DNA of 11,644 bases from an uncultured Oxalobacteraceae bacterium (lineage in GTDB: Bacteria; Pseudomonadota; Gammaproteobacteria; Burkholderiales; Burkholderiaceae), in the NCBI GenBank assembly GCA_946479705.1, contig CAMLHI010000042.1:1-11644 (forward strand). Direction: 5' to 3'. Of this stretch, positions 1-8,433 are shown piece after piece (within the stretch, counting starts at the first letter, position 1; each line of letters opens with the position of its first letter). The notes beneath the pieces are model-generated. The model made no database searches. It was not told where the DNA came from and was given only the letters and a program-made list of their open reading frames with translations. The translations under genes and the position numbers were made by a program.

Positions 1-27
1 CACGACGACGATTACTGTACTCCACAT
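1..27 (-). CDS. Start of a further pilus-operon gene, cut by the window edge
   Basis: An ATG at 27 opens a frame reading MWSTVIVVV before the window ends. It is preceded on the minus strand by an AGGAGA ribosome-binding site about 8 nt upstream, and it begins 15 nt after the stop of the ATPase gene, so it is very likely the next gene of the same operon. The hydrophobic first residues fit a membrane protein or exported protein. In R64-type pilus operons a prepilin peptidase (PilU) or minor pilin (PilV) commonly follows the pilin region, but nine residues cannot decide this. Confidence 0.5.
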
Positions 28-42
28 ACGGGCCTCTCCTGG

Positions 43-1053
43 TCAGTCCGGCGCATGCCTGCGCGCGGTGGCGTGTTCGCCGATCATTCCCGTCATCTGC
101 CTGCGGATTTCGGTCGTCAGCAGTTCGAATTCGCCCTTGCGCAGCACGGCCCGGGTGGCCGCCGCGTCCTTCAGGAACAGAAACTCGGTTTCCAGCTTGG
201 GCGCCTGGCGCGCCCCGCCCACCATCTGCTGGTGCAGCACGCCCAGCAGGCCGTCGGCCAGCAGGGCGCGCGCGTTGCCCGGGCCGCGCCGCTCGTCGAG
301 CAGGGCGTTCAGGCGCGTCACGGTCTGCACCACGTCCTCGGCCAGCATGGTGGTGATGACCAGGTAGCCGTTGAAGCTGGCCTTGAGCAGCGCGGTGGCG
401 CTTTCCTCGTCGCGGATCTCGCCAATGAGGATGGTGCCGGCGCGCCAGCGCATGATGTTGCGCATGGCGTGGGCCATCTGGCCCGGCTCGCAGGGCAGCA
501 CGGTCTGGAAGCACAGGCCGTGGCCGTGGATGCCCTGCAGCGGCAGCTCGATCGGGTTTTCCCCGGTGACCGCCACGCCGCCATGGGCGCACAGGCGGTC
601 GCGCAGCATGGCGCCGGCGGTCATGGTCTTGCCCGACTTGATCGCGCCCGACACGATGAACAGCCCGGACAGGCCGCGCAGCATCATGCGCCGGATGTAG
701 GCCTGCGGGATGCCCAGCTCGGCCAGCGTATGCACCGCGCCGGCGATGCGGCGCACCACGAATACATCGCCTCCCTGCGCCGGCATGGTCGAGACGCGGT
801 AGGTGATGCCATCGTAGGCGACCTTGAACTCGCAGTCGTCCGGCGCGCGCGCACGCTGGGCCAGGCAAGCGTCGGTCAGCTGCGCCAGATCCGCGCGCAG
901 GGCCGCCCCGGCCAGCGCCGGATTGCTCGCCGCGCCGGGCACGTCCGAGAGGCGGTCGCGCAGTTCGGGGTGGCCCAGGTAGAGATCGGAAAACTCCAGT
1001 TCCCTGACCTTGCCCGCTGTCGCCGCGTCCGCTTTGGAGGAAGTCGAAGGCAT
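43..1053 (-). CDS. PilT/BfpF-like secretion ATPase with atypical motifs
   Basis: Encodes a 336-aa P-loop NTPase of the GspE/PilT superfamily, probably a cytoplasmic motor acting on the type IVb pilus. Visible motifs are Walker A GAIKSGKT (residues 136-143), an Asp-box position reading GENPIE (164-169) where assembly ATPases have VEDPVE, and Walker B GTILIGEIRD (206-215) with the glutamate kept. The His-box position reads TTMLAED (234-240) and lacks the usual histidine of T-x-H-x-N. The length fits PilT-like retraction ATPases rather than the longer PilQ/PilB assembly type, and the Cys4 zinc motif is absent. The ATG at 1053 is chosen because it starts 10 nt after the pilin stop; the open frame extends further upstream, but only by overlapping the pilin gene with low-complexity sequence. 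R64 has a single ATPase (PilQ), whereas BFP adds BfpF for retraction. A retraction or pilus-modulating role is inference. Confidence 0.82.
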   Translation of the reverse strand: MPSTSSKADAATAGKVRELEFSDLYLGHPELRDRLSDVPGAASNPALAGAALRADLAQLTDACLAQRARAPDDCEFKVAYDGITYRVSTMPAQGGDVFVVRRIAGAVHTLAELGIPQAYIRRMMLRGLSGLFIVSGAIKSGKTMTAGAMLRDRLCAHGGVAVTGENPIELPLQGIHGHGLCFQTVLPCEPGQMAHAMRNIMRWRAGTILIGEIRDEESATALLKASFNGYLVITTMLAEDVVQTVTRLNALLDERRGPGNARALLADGLLGVLHQQMVGGARQAPKLETEFLFLKDAAATRAVLRKGEFELLTTEIRRQMTGMIGEHATARRHAPD

Positions 1054-1063
1054 GGACAGCCGA

Positions 1064-1609
1064 TCAGGTTGCGGTGAATTCCAGCACATTGCTGGCCGCG
1101 CCGCAAACCGTGGCCGCATCGGCCATGGTGGCCGGGAAGGCGGCCACTGGGTTGGCGCCATTGGCATTGCTGATGCGGGTCCAGCCGTTGGCGCCGCTGA
1201 CGACGCTCATGCACACATCCTGTGGCACGTTATTGTAGGTAATGGTGAACTGGCTGGTACCGTTGCCGGCGACGGTCACCGCGCCAGCCCAGGAATTGTT
1301 AACGCCGCCGTTGGCGACCCGCACCAGGGTGTTCGGAATGGCGTTGGCGGTCAGCAGGTTGCCCAGGATCGTGCCGTTGGTGTAGGCCTGCCCGGCAAAC
1401 AGCTTGCGCACCGCGGTGCGCATCGCCACCACTTCCTCGGTGGTCTGGTTGCCCTTGGCGCTGCCGAAGGCATTGGTCAGCAGCGATACCGCGCCCAGCA
1501 CCACCAGCGCGGCGATGCCCAGGTAGGCGATGCCCTCGAGCAGGGAAGCGCCGCGCTGGCGGCCCAGTTGGGCGGGTACGATGGTCAGGTGTGGTTTGGC
1601 TTGTTTCAT
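1064..1609 (-). CDS. pilS: Type IVb major prepilin, PilS family
   Basis: Encodes a 181-aa prepilin, the probable structural subunit of the pilus. The 20-residue basic leader ends GRQRG, followed by mature ASLLEGIAYLGIAALVVLGA: Gly at -1, Glu at +5 and a hydrophobic helix of about 25 residues, which is the prepilin peptidase cleavage pattern. The long leader and non-Phe first residue (Ala) fit type IVb. Two cysteines near the C-terminus (C133 and C169) are placed for the D-region disulfide of PilS/TcpA-type pilins. The mature chain is about 161 residues and rich in Asn, Ala and Gly. The ATG at 1609 is preferred over the one at 1621 because a GGAG site lies 6 nt upstream of it. The gene follows pilR by 23 nt. 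It could be a minor pilin, but its place and the lack of another full pilin gene in the window favour the major one. Confidence 0.9.
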   Translation of the reverse strand: MKQAKPHLTIVPAQLGRQRGASLLEGIAYLGIAALVVLGAVSLLTNAFGSAKGNQTTEEVVAMRTAVRKLFAGQAYTNGTILGNLLTANAIPNTLVRVANGGVNNSWAGAVTVAGNGTSQFTITYNNVPQDVCMSVVSGANGWTRISNANGANPVAAFPATMADAATVCGAASNVLEFTAT

Positions 1610-1632
1610 GTGAATCTCCAATGACGAGGGGG

Positions 1633-2709
1633 TTAATGTACTGCTCGGGTCAATGCTGCAATTTCATGCTGGATGCCGAAAAATCCGGTCACCAGCCAGC
1701 CAATCACGATCGCCAGGGTGGCGATCGACAATCCGTTCAAGACTTTCATTTGCACCGAGACCTGCTCGATGCCTTCTTCCATCCATTCGTCGGCCATCAG
1801 CTTGAGCGCTTCGCCGAAGCCGCGGTATTCGGCGTACACGCACAGGTCGTCGACCACTTCCTGCGAGGGAAAGCCGTAGCCGGCATTGCGCAGCGCTTCG
1901 CCGCAGTTCAGGCCCGAGCGCACGCCCAGCAGGGCGCCGTCGAGGCGCTCGCGCAGCCACGGGTCGGCCAGGTCGGACAGGCGGCTGAGCGACTTTTCCA
2001 CCGTGATGCCGGCCGACTGCAGGGCCGAGAAGGCCAGCAGGAAGCCGCTGCCGACCACCAGCCGGTAGATCGAGAAGGGCGCGAAGCGGTCGAAGAAGAT
2101 GCGCAGGTTGCCGCGCCAGCGCGGCATGGCCGCCACCACGACGGCCAGCACCAGCGCGATGCCGGCCACCACGTACAGCATCCAGTCCTGCACCAGCACC
2201 GACATCACGTACAGCGAGCGTGCCGCGCCGTGCCAGCCGGCCGGATCGACGATGCGGGTGAACTCGGGAATGACCTTGGTGCCGAACAGGTAGACGTAGA
2301 CCAGGATCAGCGACAGGATCGCGGCCGGATAGGCCAGCCCGCCCAGGATCACCGACTTGATGCGGCGCTGCGCCTGCACCACGTCGATCACCGCCAGCAG
2401 GGCCGCTTCCATGTGGCCGGACTGGGCGCCGGCCAGCAGGATCATGCGCTCGGTCTTGGGCGCCCACCATTCCAGGCCCTCGGCCAGCATGCGGCCGTTC
2501 TGCACCACGCGGCGGCAGTCGTCGAGCACGATGGCCAGCGGCTCGTCGGGCTTCTTGCCGTTGTGCGAGGCGCGCTCGCGCAGCTCTTCGAGGATCCTCA
2601 GCAGCGGCAGGCCGTTGGCCAGCATCTTGGCGATCTTGCGGTACAGGCGCACGCGCACCGATTCGGTGAACTGGGTCTTGGCCCACCAGCGGACGAGATT
2701 AATTTGCAC
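1633..2709 (-). CDS. pilR: Type IV pilus inner-membrane platform protein PilR (GspF/PilC family)
   Basis: Encodes a 358-aa polytopic inner-membrane protein of the T2SSF family, the platform on which the ATPase acts during pilin polymerisation. Two cytoplasmic repeats are visible. The first has RKIAKMLANGLPLLRILEEL and an A-G-A-x-S-G-H segment; the second has GSGFLLAFSALQSAGITVEKSL. Hydrophobic segments lie near residues 119-142, 174-194 and 324-346, the usual three-helix layout. I chose the GTG at 2709 because GGAGG (2716-2720) sits 6 nt upstream, inside the end of pilQ, giving an 11-nt overlap. An ATG at 2727 would add six residues (starting MPWRRC) without a good ribosome site. The overlap points to translational coupling with the ATPase gene. 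Confidence 0.9.
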   Translation of the reverse strand: MQINLVRWWAKTQFTESVRVRLYRKIAKMLANGLPLLRILEELRERASHNGKKPDEPLAIVLDDCRRVVQNGRMLAEGLEWWAPKTERMILLAGAQSGHMEAALLAVIDVVQAQRRIKSVILGGLAYPAAILSLILVYVYLFGTKVIPEFTRIVDPAGWHGAARSLYVMSVLVQDWMLYVVAGIALVLAVVVAAMPRWRGNLRIFFDRFAPFSIYRLVVGSGFLLAFSALQSAGITVEKSLSRLSDLADPWLRERLDGALLGVRSGLNCGEALRNAGYGFPSQEVVDDLCVYAEYRGFGEALKLMADEWMEEGIEQVSVQMKVLNGLSIATLAIVIGWLVTGFFGIQHEIAALTRAVH

Positions 2710-4291
2710 GCAACGCCTCCATGGCATGGCGCACCACTTCCTGGGCCGACACGGTGGCCAGATGGCCCACCACTTTCTCGGCCATGCGCGGGTCGACCAG
2801 GCCGGCGGCGACCTTCTCGATGGCGTGTTCGCGGATGGTCTTGCCGCCCAGTTCCTGCACCCAGTAGGCCATCGCCGCGGTCTTTTCGCCGGCGCGGATG
2901 AACTTGAAGAACTGGTCGTCCGGGACGATCACTTCGGCGATCACCGAACGCCCGGTGGTGCCCTGCTGGCGGCAGTGCGCGCAGCCGGCGCCGGCGATGC
3001 GCACCTTGGGCAGGGCGCTGCCGACCGCCAGGCGCACGCGCGCATAGGCGCAGCCGGGCAGTTCATTCACGTGCTCGCTCAGCGGGCGGCTGCAGTGCTG
3101 GCACAGCACCTTGACCAGGCGCTGGCTGATCAGGCCCGTGATGATGGTGTGGTCGGCCACCAGGCTCAAAGGCAGGCCCAGGTCGACCAGCCGGTCGACG
3201 ATGGCCATGGCGCTGTTGGCGTGCACGGTGGTCCATACCTGGTGCCCGGTCATGGAGGCGCGCAGGGCATTCTGGGCCGAGGCGGCGTCGCGCATCTCGC
3301 CGATCATGATCACGTCCGGGTCGAGCCGCATGGCGTTGGAGATGGCGGCGGCGAACTGGCGCGAGCGGTCCGCTTCGGTGCTGGCGTTGGTGACGGCGGT
3401 CTGCACCGCGCCCTCGATCGGGTATTCCACCGGGTCTTCCACGGTCAGCACGTGCAGCTTGCCGTCCGCTTCGAGGATCTCGCCGCTGAGGATGCGCTGC
3501 AGGGTGGTCGACTTGCCCGAGCCGGTCGGGCCGCTGATGATGTTCATGCCGACCGGCTGCTCCTTGAGCTGGTGCAGCATGGCCGCGTGGCCGGCCGAAA
3601 AGCCGAGCGGGCGCAGGTCGACATTGTCGCCGGCGTCGTTGTAGAGCAGGCGCAGCACCATCACCATGCCTTCGCTGGTGGGCGCGGTGGCGATGCGCAC
3701 GCCGTACAGCTTGGGCGGCAGCTTGTCGCGGTCGGCGATGGCGGCGTCCTGGCGCTCCATCGGCTTGTACGAATTGTCGGACACCGAGGTCATGGCGCCG
3801 TACAGGGTGGCCAGCAGGCGCTCGCCGTATTCGCGCGTCTGGCTGCCCGAGGGCACCAGGTCGTTATGGATGCGGAACAGGATCTCGGTGCAGCTTTTCT
3901 TGACGCGGATGTGGATGTCGGAAGCGCGCGCGCCGCAGGCCCGGCTGAGCAGGTCCTTGGCGGTCACCTGCATCATCGAGTGTTCCTGGTGGCGCTCGCT
4001 GTTGCCGCTCAGGGCCATCTGGTAGGTGCGCGAAATGGCTTCGATGCGGGTGAACACCACCTGGAAGGGCCGGTGCATTTTTTCCAGCCGCGCCTGGTAG
4101 GACAGCACGTGCGGATTGAGGCACTGGCCCTCGGCCACCAGCAAGCGGCCGTCGCTCAGCAGGCACAGCAGCTTTTTCTCTTCGCCGCTGGCCTCGAAGA
4201 CGCCGGATTGGCTGACCACGGCGACGCCGCTGAAGTCGCCGCTGGCGCGCTGGGTATCGGATTCGACCGCCCTGAGGGCCATGCGGTTCAT
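2699..4291 (-). CDS. pilQ: Type IVb pilus assembly ATPase PilQ (GspE/PilB family)
   Basis: Encodes a 530-aa cytoplasmic hexameric ATPase that powers pilus extension. All signature elements are intact. The N2 domain holds AKDLLSRACGARASDIHIRV (111-130). Then come Walker A GPTGSGKS (254-261), Asp box VEDPVEY (284-290), Walker B LDPDVIMIGEMRD (323-335) and His box TTVHANSA (354-361). A C-terminal CxxC pair (C397, C400) and a second one (C437, C440) form the probable zinc site of extension ATPases. The start overlaps the pilP stop as ATGA (4 nt), typical of coupled translation. Contrast with the second, degenerate ATPase at 43-1053: this one should be the working extension motor. The name follows R64 usage; it is not the T4a secretin also called PilQ. 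Confidence 0.95.
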   Translation of the reverse strand: MNRMALRAVESDTQRASGDFSGVAVVSQSGVFEASGEEKKLLCLLSDGRLLVAEGQCLNPHVLSYQARLEKMHRPFQVVFTRIEAISRTYQMALSGNSERHQEHSMMQVTAKDLLSRACGARASDIHIRVKKSCTEILFRIHNDLVPSGSQTREYGERLLATLYGAMTSVSDNSYKPMERQDAAIADRDKLPPKLYGVRIATAPTSEGMVMVLRLLYNDAGDNVDLRPLGFSAGHAAMLHQLKEQPVGMNIISGPTGSGKSTTLQRILSGEILEADGKLHVLTVEDPVEYPIEGAVQTAVTNASTEADRSRQFAAAISNAMRLDPDVIMIGEMRDAASAQNALRASMTGHQVWTTVHANSAMAIVDRLVDLGLPLSLVADHTIITGLISQRLVKVLCQHCSRPLSEHVNELPGCAYARVRLAVGSALPKVRIAGAGCAHCRQQGTTGRSVIAEVIVPDDQFFKFIRAGEKTAAMAYWVQELGGKTIREHAIEKVAAGLVDPRMAEKVVGHLATVSAQEVVRHAMEALRAN

Positions 4292-4809
4292 CGCAGCGCC
4301 CCGGCAGCCTTGGGCGCGGCCGCCGGCAGCGGCAGCGGCAGCATCAGCCCGGTCGAGGGCAGGTTGGGATTGAAGGCGGCCTGCTTGGGGGCATTGAGCG
4401 CCAGCCGCACCCGCTTGCGCTTGCCCTTCTGGACGATCACGCTGCCCGGCGCCACCGAGACCACGCGCAGGCCGCCGGCCAGCACGTCGCCGGCCTGGGC
4501 GTCGACGATGCTGCCGTCGCTCAGCAGCAAGGTTGCGTACATGGCGCCGTTCAAGCCTTCCACGCCCTGCACCACCGGGTCGCCCGGGGTGGGCGTCTGC
4601 GACATCTGGTTGATGGCGTTCTGGCGCGTGGCGATCTCGTTTTGCTTGCTCAAGATGCTCGCTTGCACGTCCAGCTGCTTTTCGCGCGCCTTGAGCAGCA
4701 GGGTTTCCACTTCGATCTGGCTCAGCTTGTCGGCGGTGGGATCGGCCCAGGCCGCGCCGCAGGCCAGCAGTGCCGCCAGGGCGACCGTGCGTTGAAATTT
4801 ATTTGACAT
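4288..4809 (-). CDS. pilP: Type IV pilus biogenesis protein PilP
   Basis: Encodes a 173-aa exported protein matching R64-type PilP in size and place. The N-terminal signal peptide runs KFQRTVALAALLACGAAWA, with likely cleavage before DPTADK. A Cys at residue 17 (LLAC) could alternatively be a poor lipobox, but the AWA-D site reads better. A charged helical, coiled-coil-like stretch (about 25-70) is followed by a small beta-rich domain (about 85-150) with GSIVDAQAGDVLAGGLRVVSVAPGSV-like spacing, as in PilP/GspC-type periplasmic domains. A Pro/Leu-rich tail ends the protein. The family links inner-membrane components to the secretin. AAGGAG lies 6 nt before the ATG, and the start overlaps the pilO stop by 11 nt. 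Confidence 0.85.
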   Translation of the reverse strand: MSNKFQRTVALAALLACGAAWADPTADKLSQIEVETLLLKAREKQLDVQASILSKQNEIATRQNAINQMSQTPTPGDPVVQGVEGLNGAMYATLLLSDGSIVDAQAGDVLAGGLRVVSVAPGSVIVQKGKRKRVRLALNAPKQAAFNPNLPSTGLMLPLPLPAAAPKAAGALR

Positions 4810-6058
4810 ACATCACTCCTTCAATTGACCACTGACCGCCGCGGTATGACAACTGGTCGATACGTACGCCCGGTTTGTCGAGCACGCTTGCCACCGTGAC
4901 CGGCGGCAGGGCGCCGGGAACGAGCTTGAATGTGTAGGTGTGCCACGGGGGCGCCGGCGCGCCGGGGGCCTGGGCCAGCGGCGCCCCCGCCGCCACGGTG
5001 AACGGCACCCCCATCAGTTGCAGCTGGGCGAAGATCGGTTCCATCAGTTCGCGCTGGCCCAGCAGCGCCTCGGCCGGCTTGCGCTCGAGCTTGAGCGGTT
5101 CGGCATAGCTGGCTTTCTCGCCGCTCAGGTCGGCTTCGGCGGCCGGCACCTCCACGCGCAGGAAGCCCAGGGTCGAGCCCTGGCGCGACCAGCTGTAGCG
5201 CGCCTGCTCGCCGCTGCAGACGTACTCGTCCAGGTGCCAGCCGCCCGGGGCCAGGTACATCAGATGTTCGGCGCAGGCCTGGGCGGTCGGGAGCGCGCCA
5301 GCCTTGGCACCCCAGGGCGAGACTTGCACCGAGGCCGGCGCCAGGTTGAGCATCTGCTGGCGCGCCGCCGCGATGGCGGCCTCGCGTTCGCGCTCTTCCT
5401 GCGCCTTGCGGTGCTGCTGCCATTGCAGGCCGATCAGCACGGCGGCGGTGGCCCCGGCCGCGGCGGCCATCGGCCAGTAGGGGCGGCGCGTGTGCAGGTG
5501 CTGCAAGCCCCACCAGCGGTGCACCCGGATGCGCCCATCCTTGCGGTGCGGGATCAGGCTTTCGATGCTGCGCGCTTCGAAATTGTGAAAGCCGTAGTCG
5601 GCCAGTTCCTGGTCGCCGATGACCACGTTCCAGCCGCCCAGGCCATAGTCGCCGTGCAGGCGTTCGAGCACTTCTTCCTTGGTGCCGGCGAAGTCGCCGT
5701 TGGGCAGGAAGTTGGCGTCGCGCACGGCGAAATAGGCCCAGTGCCCGTCCGGCAGCTTGAGCGCGGCCAGCCAGTTGTGCACGCGCTGCTTTTCGCCGTC
5801 GTAGACCGCGCCCTCGATGGCCAGGGTCTTGGACACGATCGCGCCGAGCGAAAACATGCCGCGGCGCGCGCCCTCGTTGGTGTGGGCAAAGCCGGCCTGG
5901 GCGGTGGACTGGTCGGTGCGCAGCACCAGCAGGTCCGAATCGATCTTCCTGGCCAGCTCGCGCGCTTCGCGCACCAGCTCGCGCGGGCGCGACAAGGATT
6001 GCCAGAACAGGCCGCAAACGAATTTGTGCTTGTCGATGTGGGTGATGTAGATCGTCAT
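4799..6058 (-). CDS. pilO: Type IVb pilus accessory protein PilO
   Basis: Encodes a 419-aa bitopic inner-membrane protein. Residues 1-190 form a cytoplasmic domain beginning MTIYITHIDKHKFVCGL. One transmembrane helix (about 194-213, AAAAGATAAVLIGLQW) is followed by a charged linker (HRKAQEEREREAAIAAARQQ) and a periplasmic domain to the end. This layout and position between pilN and pilP match the R64 PilO (PilO pilin accessory) family, part of the inner-membrane alignment complex; it is analogous in topology to BfpC/TcpD-like and GspL-like proteins, but I claim only the PilO match. It starts 18 nt after the pilN stop with a G-rich ribosome site (GGGGGACC) and overlaps pilP at its 3' end. Confidence 0.85.
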   Translation of the reverse strand: MTIYITHIDKHKFVCGLFWQSLSRPRELVREARELARKIDSDLLVLRTDQSTAQAGFAHTNEGARRGMFSLGAIVSKTLAIEGAVYDGEKQRVHNWLAALKLPDGHWAYFAVRDANFLPNGDFAGTKEEVLERLHGDYGLGGWNVVIGDQELADYGFHNFEARSIESLIPHRKDGRIRVHRWWGLQHLHTRRPYWPMAAAAGATAAVLIGLQWQQHRKAQEEREREAAIAAARQQMLNLAPASVQVSPWGAKAGALPTAQACAEHLMYLAPGGWHLDEYVCSGEQARYSWSRQGSTLGFLRVEVPAAEADLSGEKASYAEPLKLERKPAEALLGQRELMEPIFAQLQLMGVPFTVAAGAPLAQAPGAPAPPWHTYTFKLVPGALPPVTVASVLDKPGVRIDQLSYRGGQWSIEGVMYVK

Positions 6059-6076
6059 GTCAGGTCCCCCGCCGCC

Positions 6077-7758
<1,682 letters not shown>

Positions 7759-7759
<1 letters not shown>

Positions 7760-8322
7760 TATTCGGTTCCTTTTGCAACGATGCGCAGCACGTGGTTACC
7801 TTCGTAGAAGATCGCCTTCATCGGAATTTCGGCGGTGTCCATGCTCTTGGCCACCATGCCGACGGCCTCGGTGAAGCTGCCGCGAATTTCGGTGCGCACG
7901 CTCACCGCGTAGTCGACCGGCAGTTCCCACACCAGCTGCCAGCCGGCCAGCGCGGCCCAGCGCGCCAGCGCGGTGTTGAGGGTCTTGTCGGCCGGGGTGA
8001 CTTCCCAGACGGTGGGCATGGCCCGCGCGGGCGCCGCTTCCGCACCCGATCCGCCGCCGCCGGCCAGTTCGGCCGGCGCGGCATGCAGGTGGCTGCCCGA
8101 GGCCGTGATGGCCTCCATCAGGTCAGCGTAATCTTCCACGCACTCGTCCGGGTCCAGGCCGAGCACGGGGCTGGATGCCACGGGCGCACTTGAAAACGTT
8201 TTCACGCTTGCGCGGCCGTGGGGCGCCGCGGTGCTTGCGGCGCTGGCCAGGCACAGCAGTGTGCCCAGCAGGGTGAGGGACCAGGTCCGGTGCGGCGACT
8301 GTCGGTGAATTGCCCTATGCAT
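7759..8322 (-). CDS. pilL: TcpQ/PilL-like periplasmic pilus protein
   Basis: Encodes a 187-aa exported protein, first gene of the pilus operon. The signal peptide covers about residues 1-33 (WSLTLLGTLLCLASAASTAA). A Gly/Ala-rich linker follows, then a C-terminal domain (about 105-187) with VWEVTPADKTLNTALARWA, AGWQLVWELPVDY, GSFTEAVGMVAKSM and a final strand FYEGNHVLRIV. This is the TcpQ C-terminal pattern (also in R64 PilL), related to N-domain-like folds and known in TCP for stabilising the secretin TcpC. The protein is TcpQ-sized, shorter than R64 PilL. The ATG at 8322 is chosen over 8337 and 8364 because AAGGAA lies about 7 nt before it; the ATG at 8337 overlaps that same site. Its stop overlaps the pilN start, consistent with joint action on the secretin. 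The symbol follows R64 position and is tentative. Confidence 0.8.
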
Positions 8323-8433
8323 GGTGATTTCCTTCATGAGTCGTCTATGTGCTTGGTATCGCAACTGAACAGTTAATCTGGGCTGACGTAATAAAAGCTC
8401 AACATTATGTGCACTGAAGCTTTCTTTATATAC
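8323..8433. other. AT-rich intergenic spacer between hrcC and the pilus operon
   Basis: This 111-nt stretch is clearly richer in A and T than its flanks, including a TATATAAAGAAAG run straight after the hrcC stop. It is too short for hrpT or hrpV. It contains no GGAACC or CCACNNA element on the minus strand, so the pilus operon has no hrp box here. The ribosome site of the TcpQ-like gene is at its left end. I see no convincing sigma-70 promoter; a TTGAGC at 8397-8402 (minus strand) has only a poor -10 partner. Whether pilus genes have their own promoter or are read from hrcC is open. Confidence 0.6.
8393..8424 (-). terminator. Possible weak terminator downstream of hrcC
   Basis: On the minus strand, AAAGCTTCA and TGAGCTTTT can pair with one bulged base around a 13-nt loop (which itself holds the palindrome GTGCAC), followed by TATTA. 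The stem is AT-rich and short, so it would be leaky. Because the stem is nearly symmetrical and A/T tracts lie on both sides, it could also act on the other strand, though no gene ends there on the plus strand. Confidence 0.35.

Noticed and set aside
1054..1167. Upstream extension of the second ATPase to the ATG at 1167
   Set aside because: The extra 38 residues overlap the end of the pilin gene and are Pro/Arg/Met-rich without family character.
2357..4795. Plus-strand open frame of 812 codons opposite pilR, pilQ and pilP
   Set aside because: Same His/Gln/Gly/Ala-rich shadow composition, spanning several well-supported minus-strand genes with conserved motifs.
8374..8402. Possible sigma-70 promoter (TTGAGC with a downstream AGATTA/GATTAA) for the pilus operon
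   Set aside because: The -10 match is poor at either spacer length and the -35 lies within the candidate terminator hairpin; not strong enough to list.
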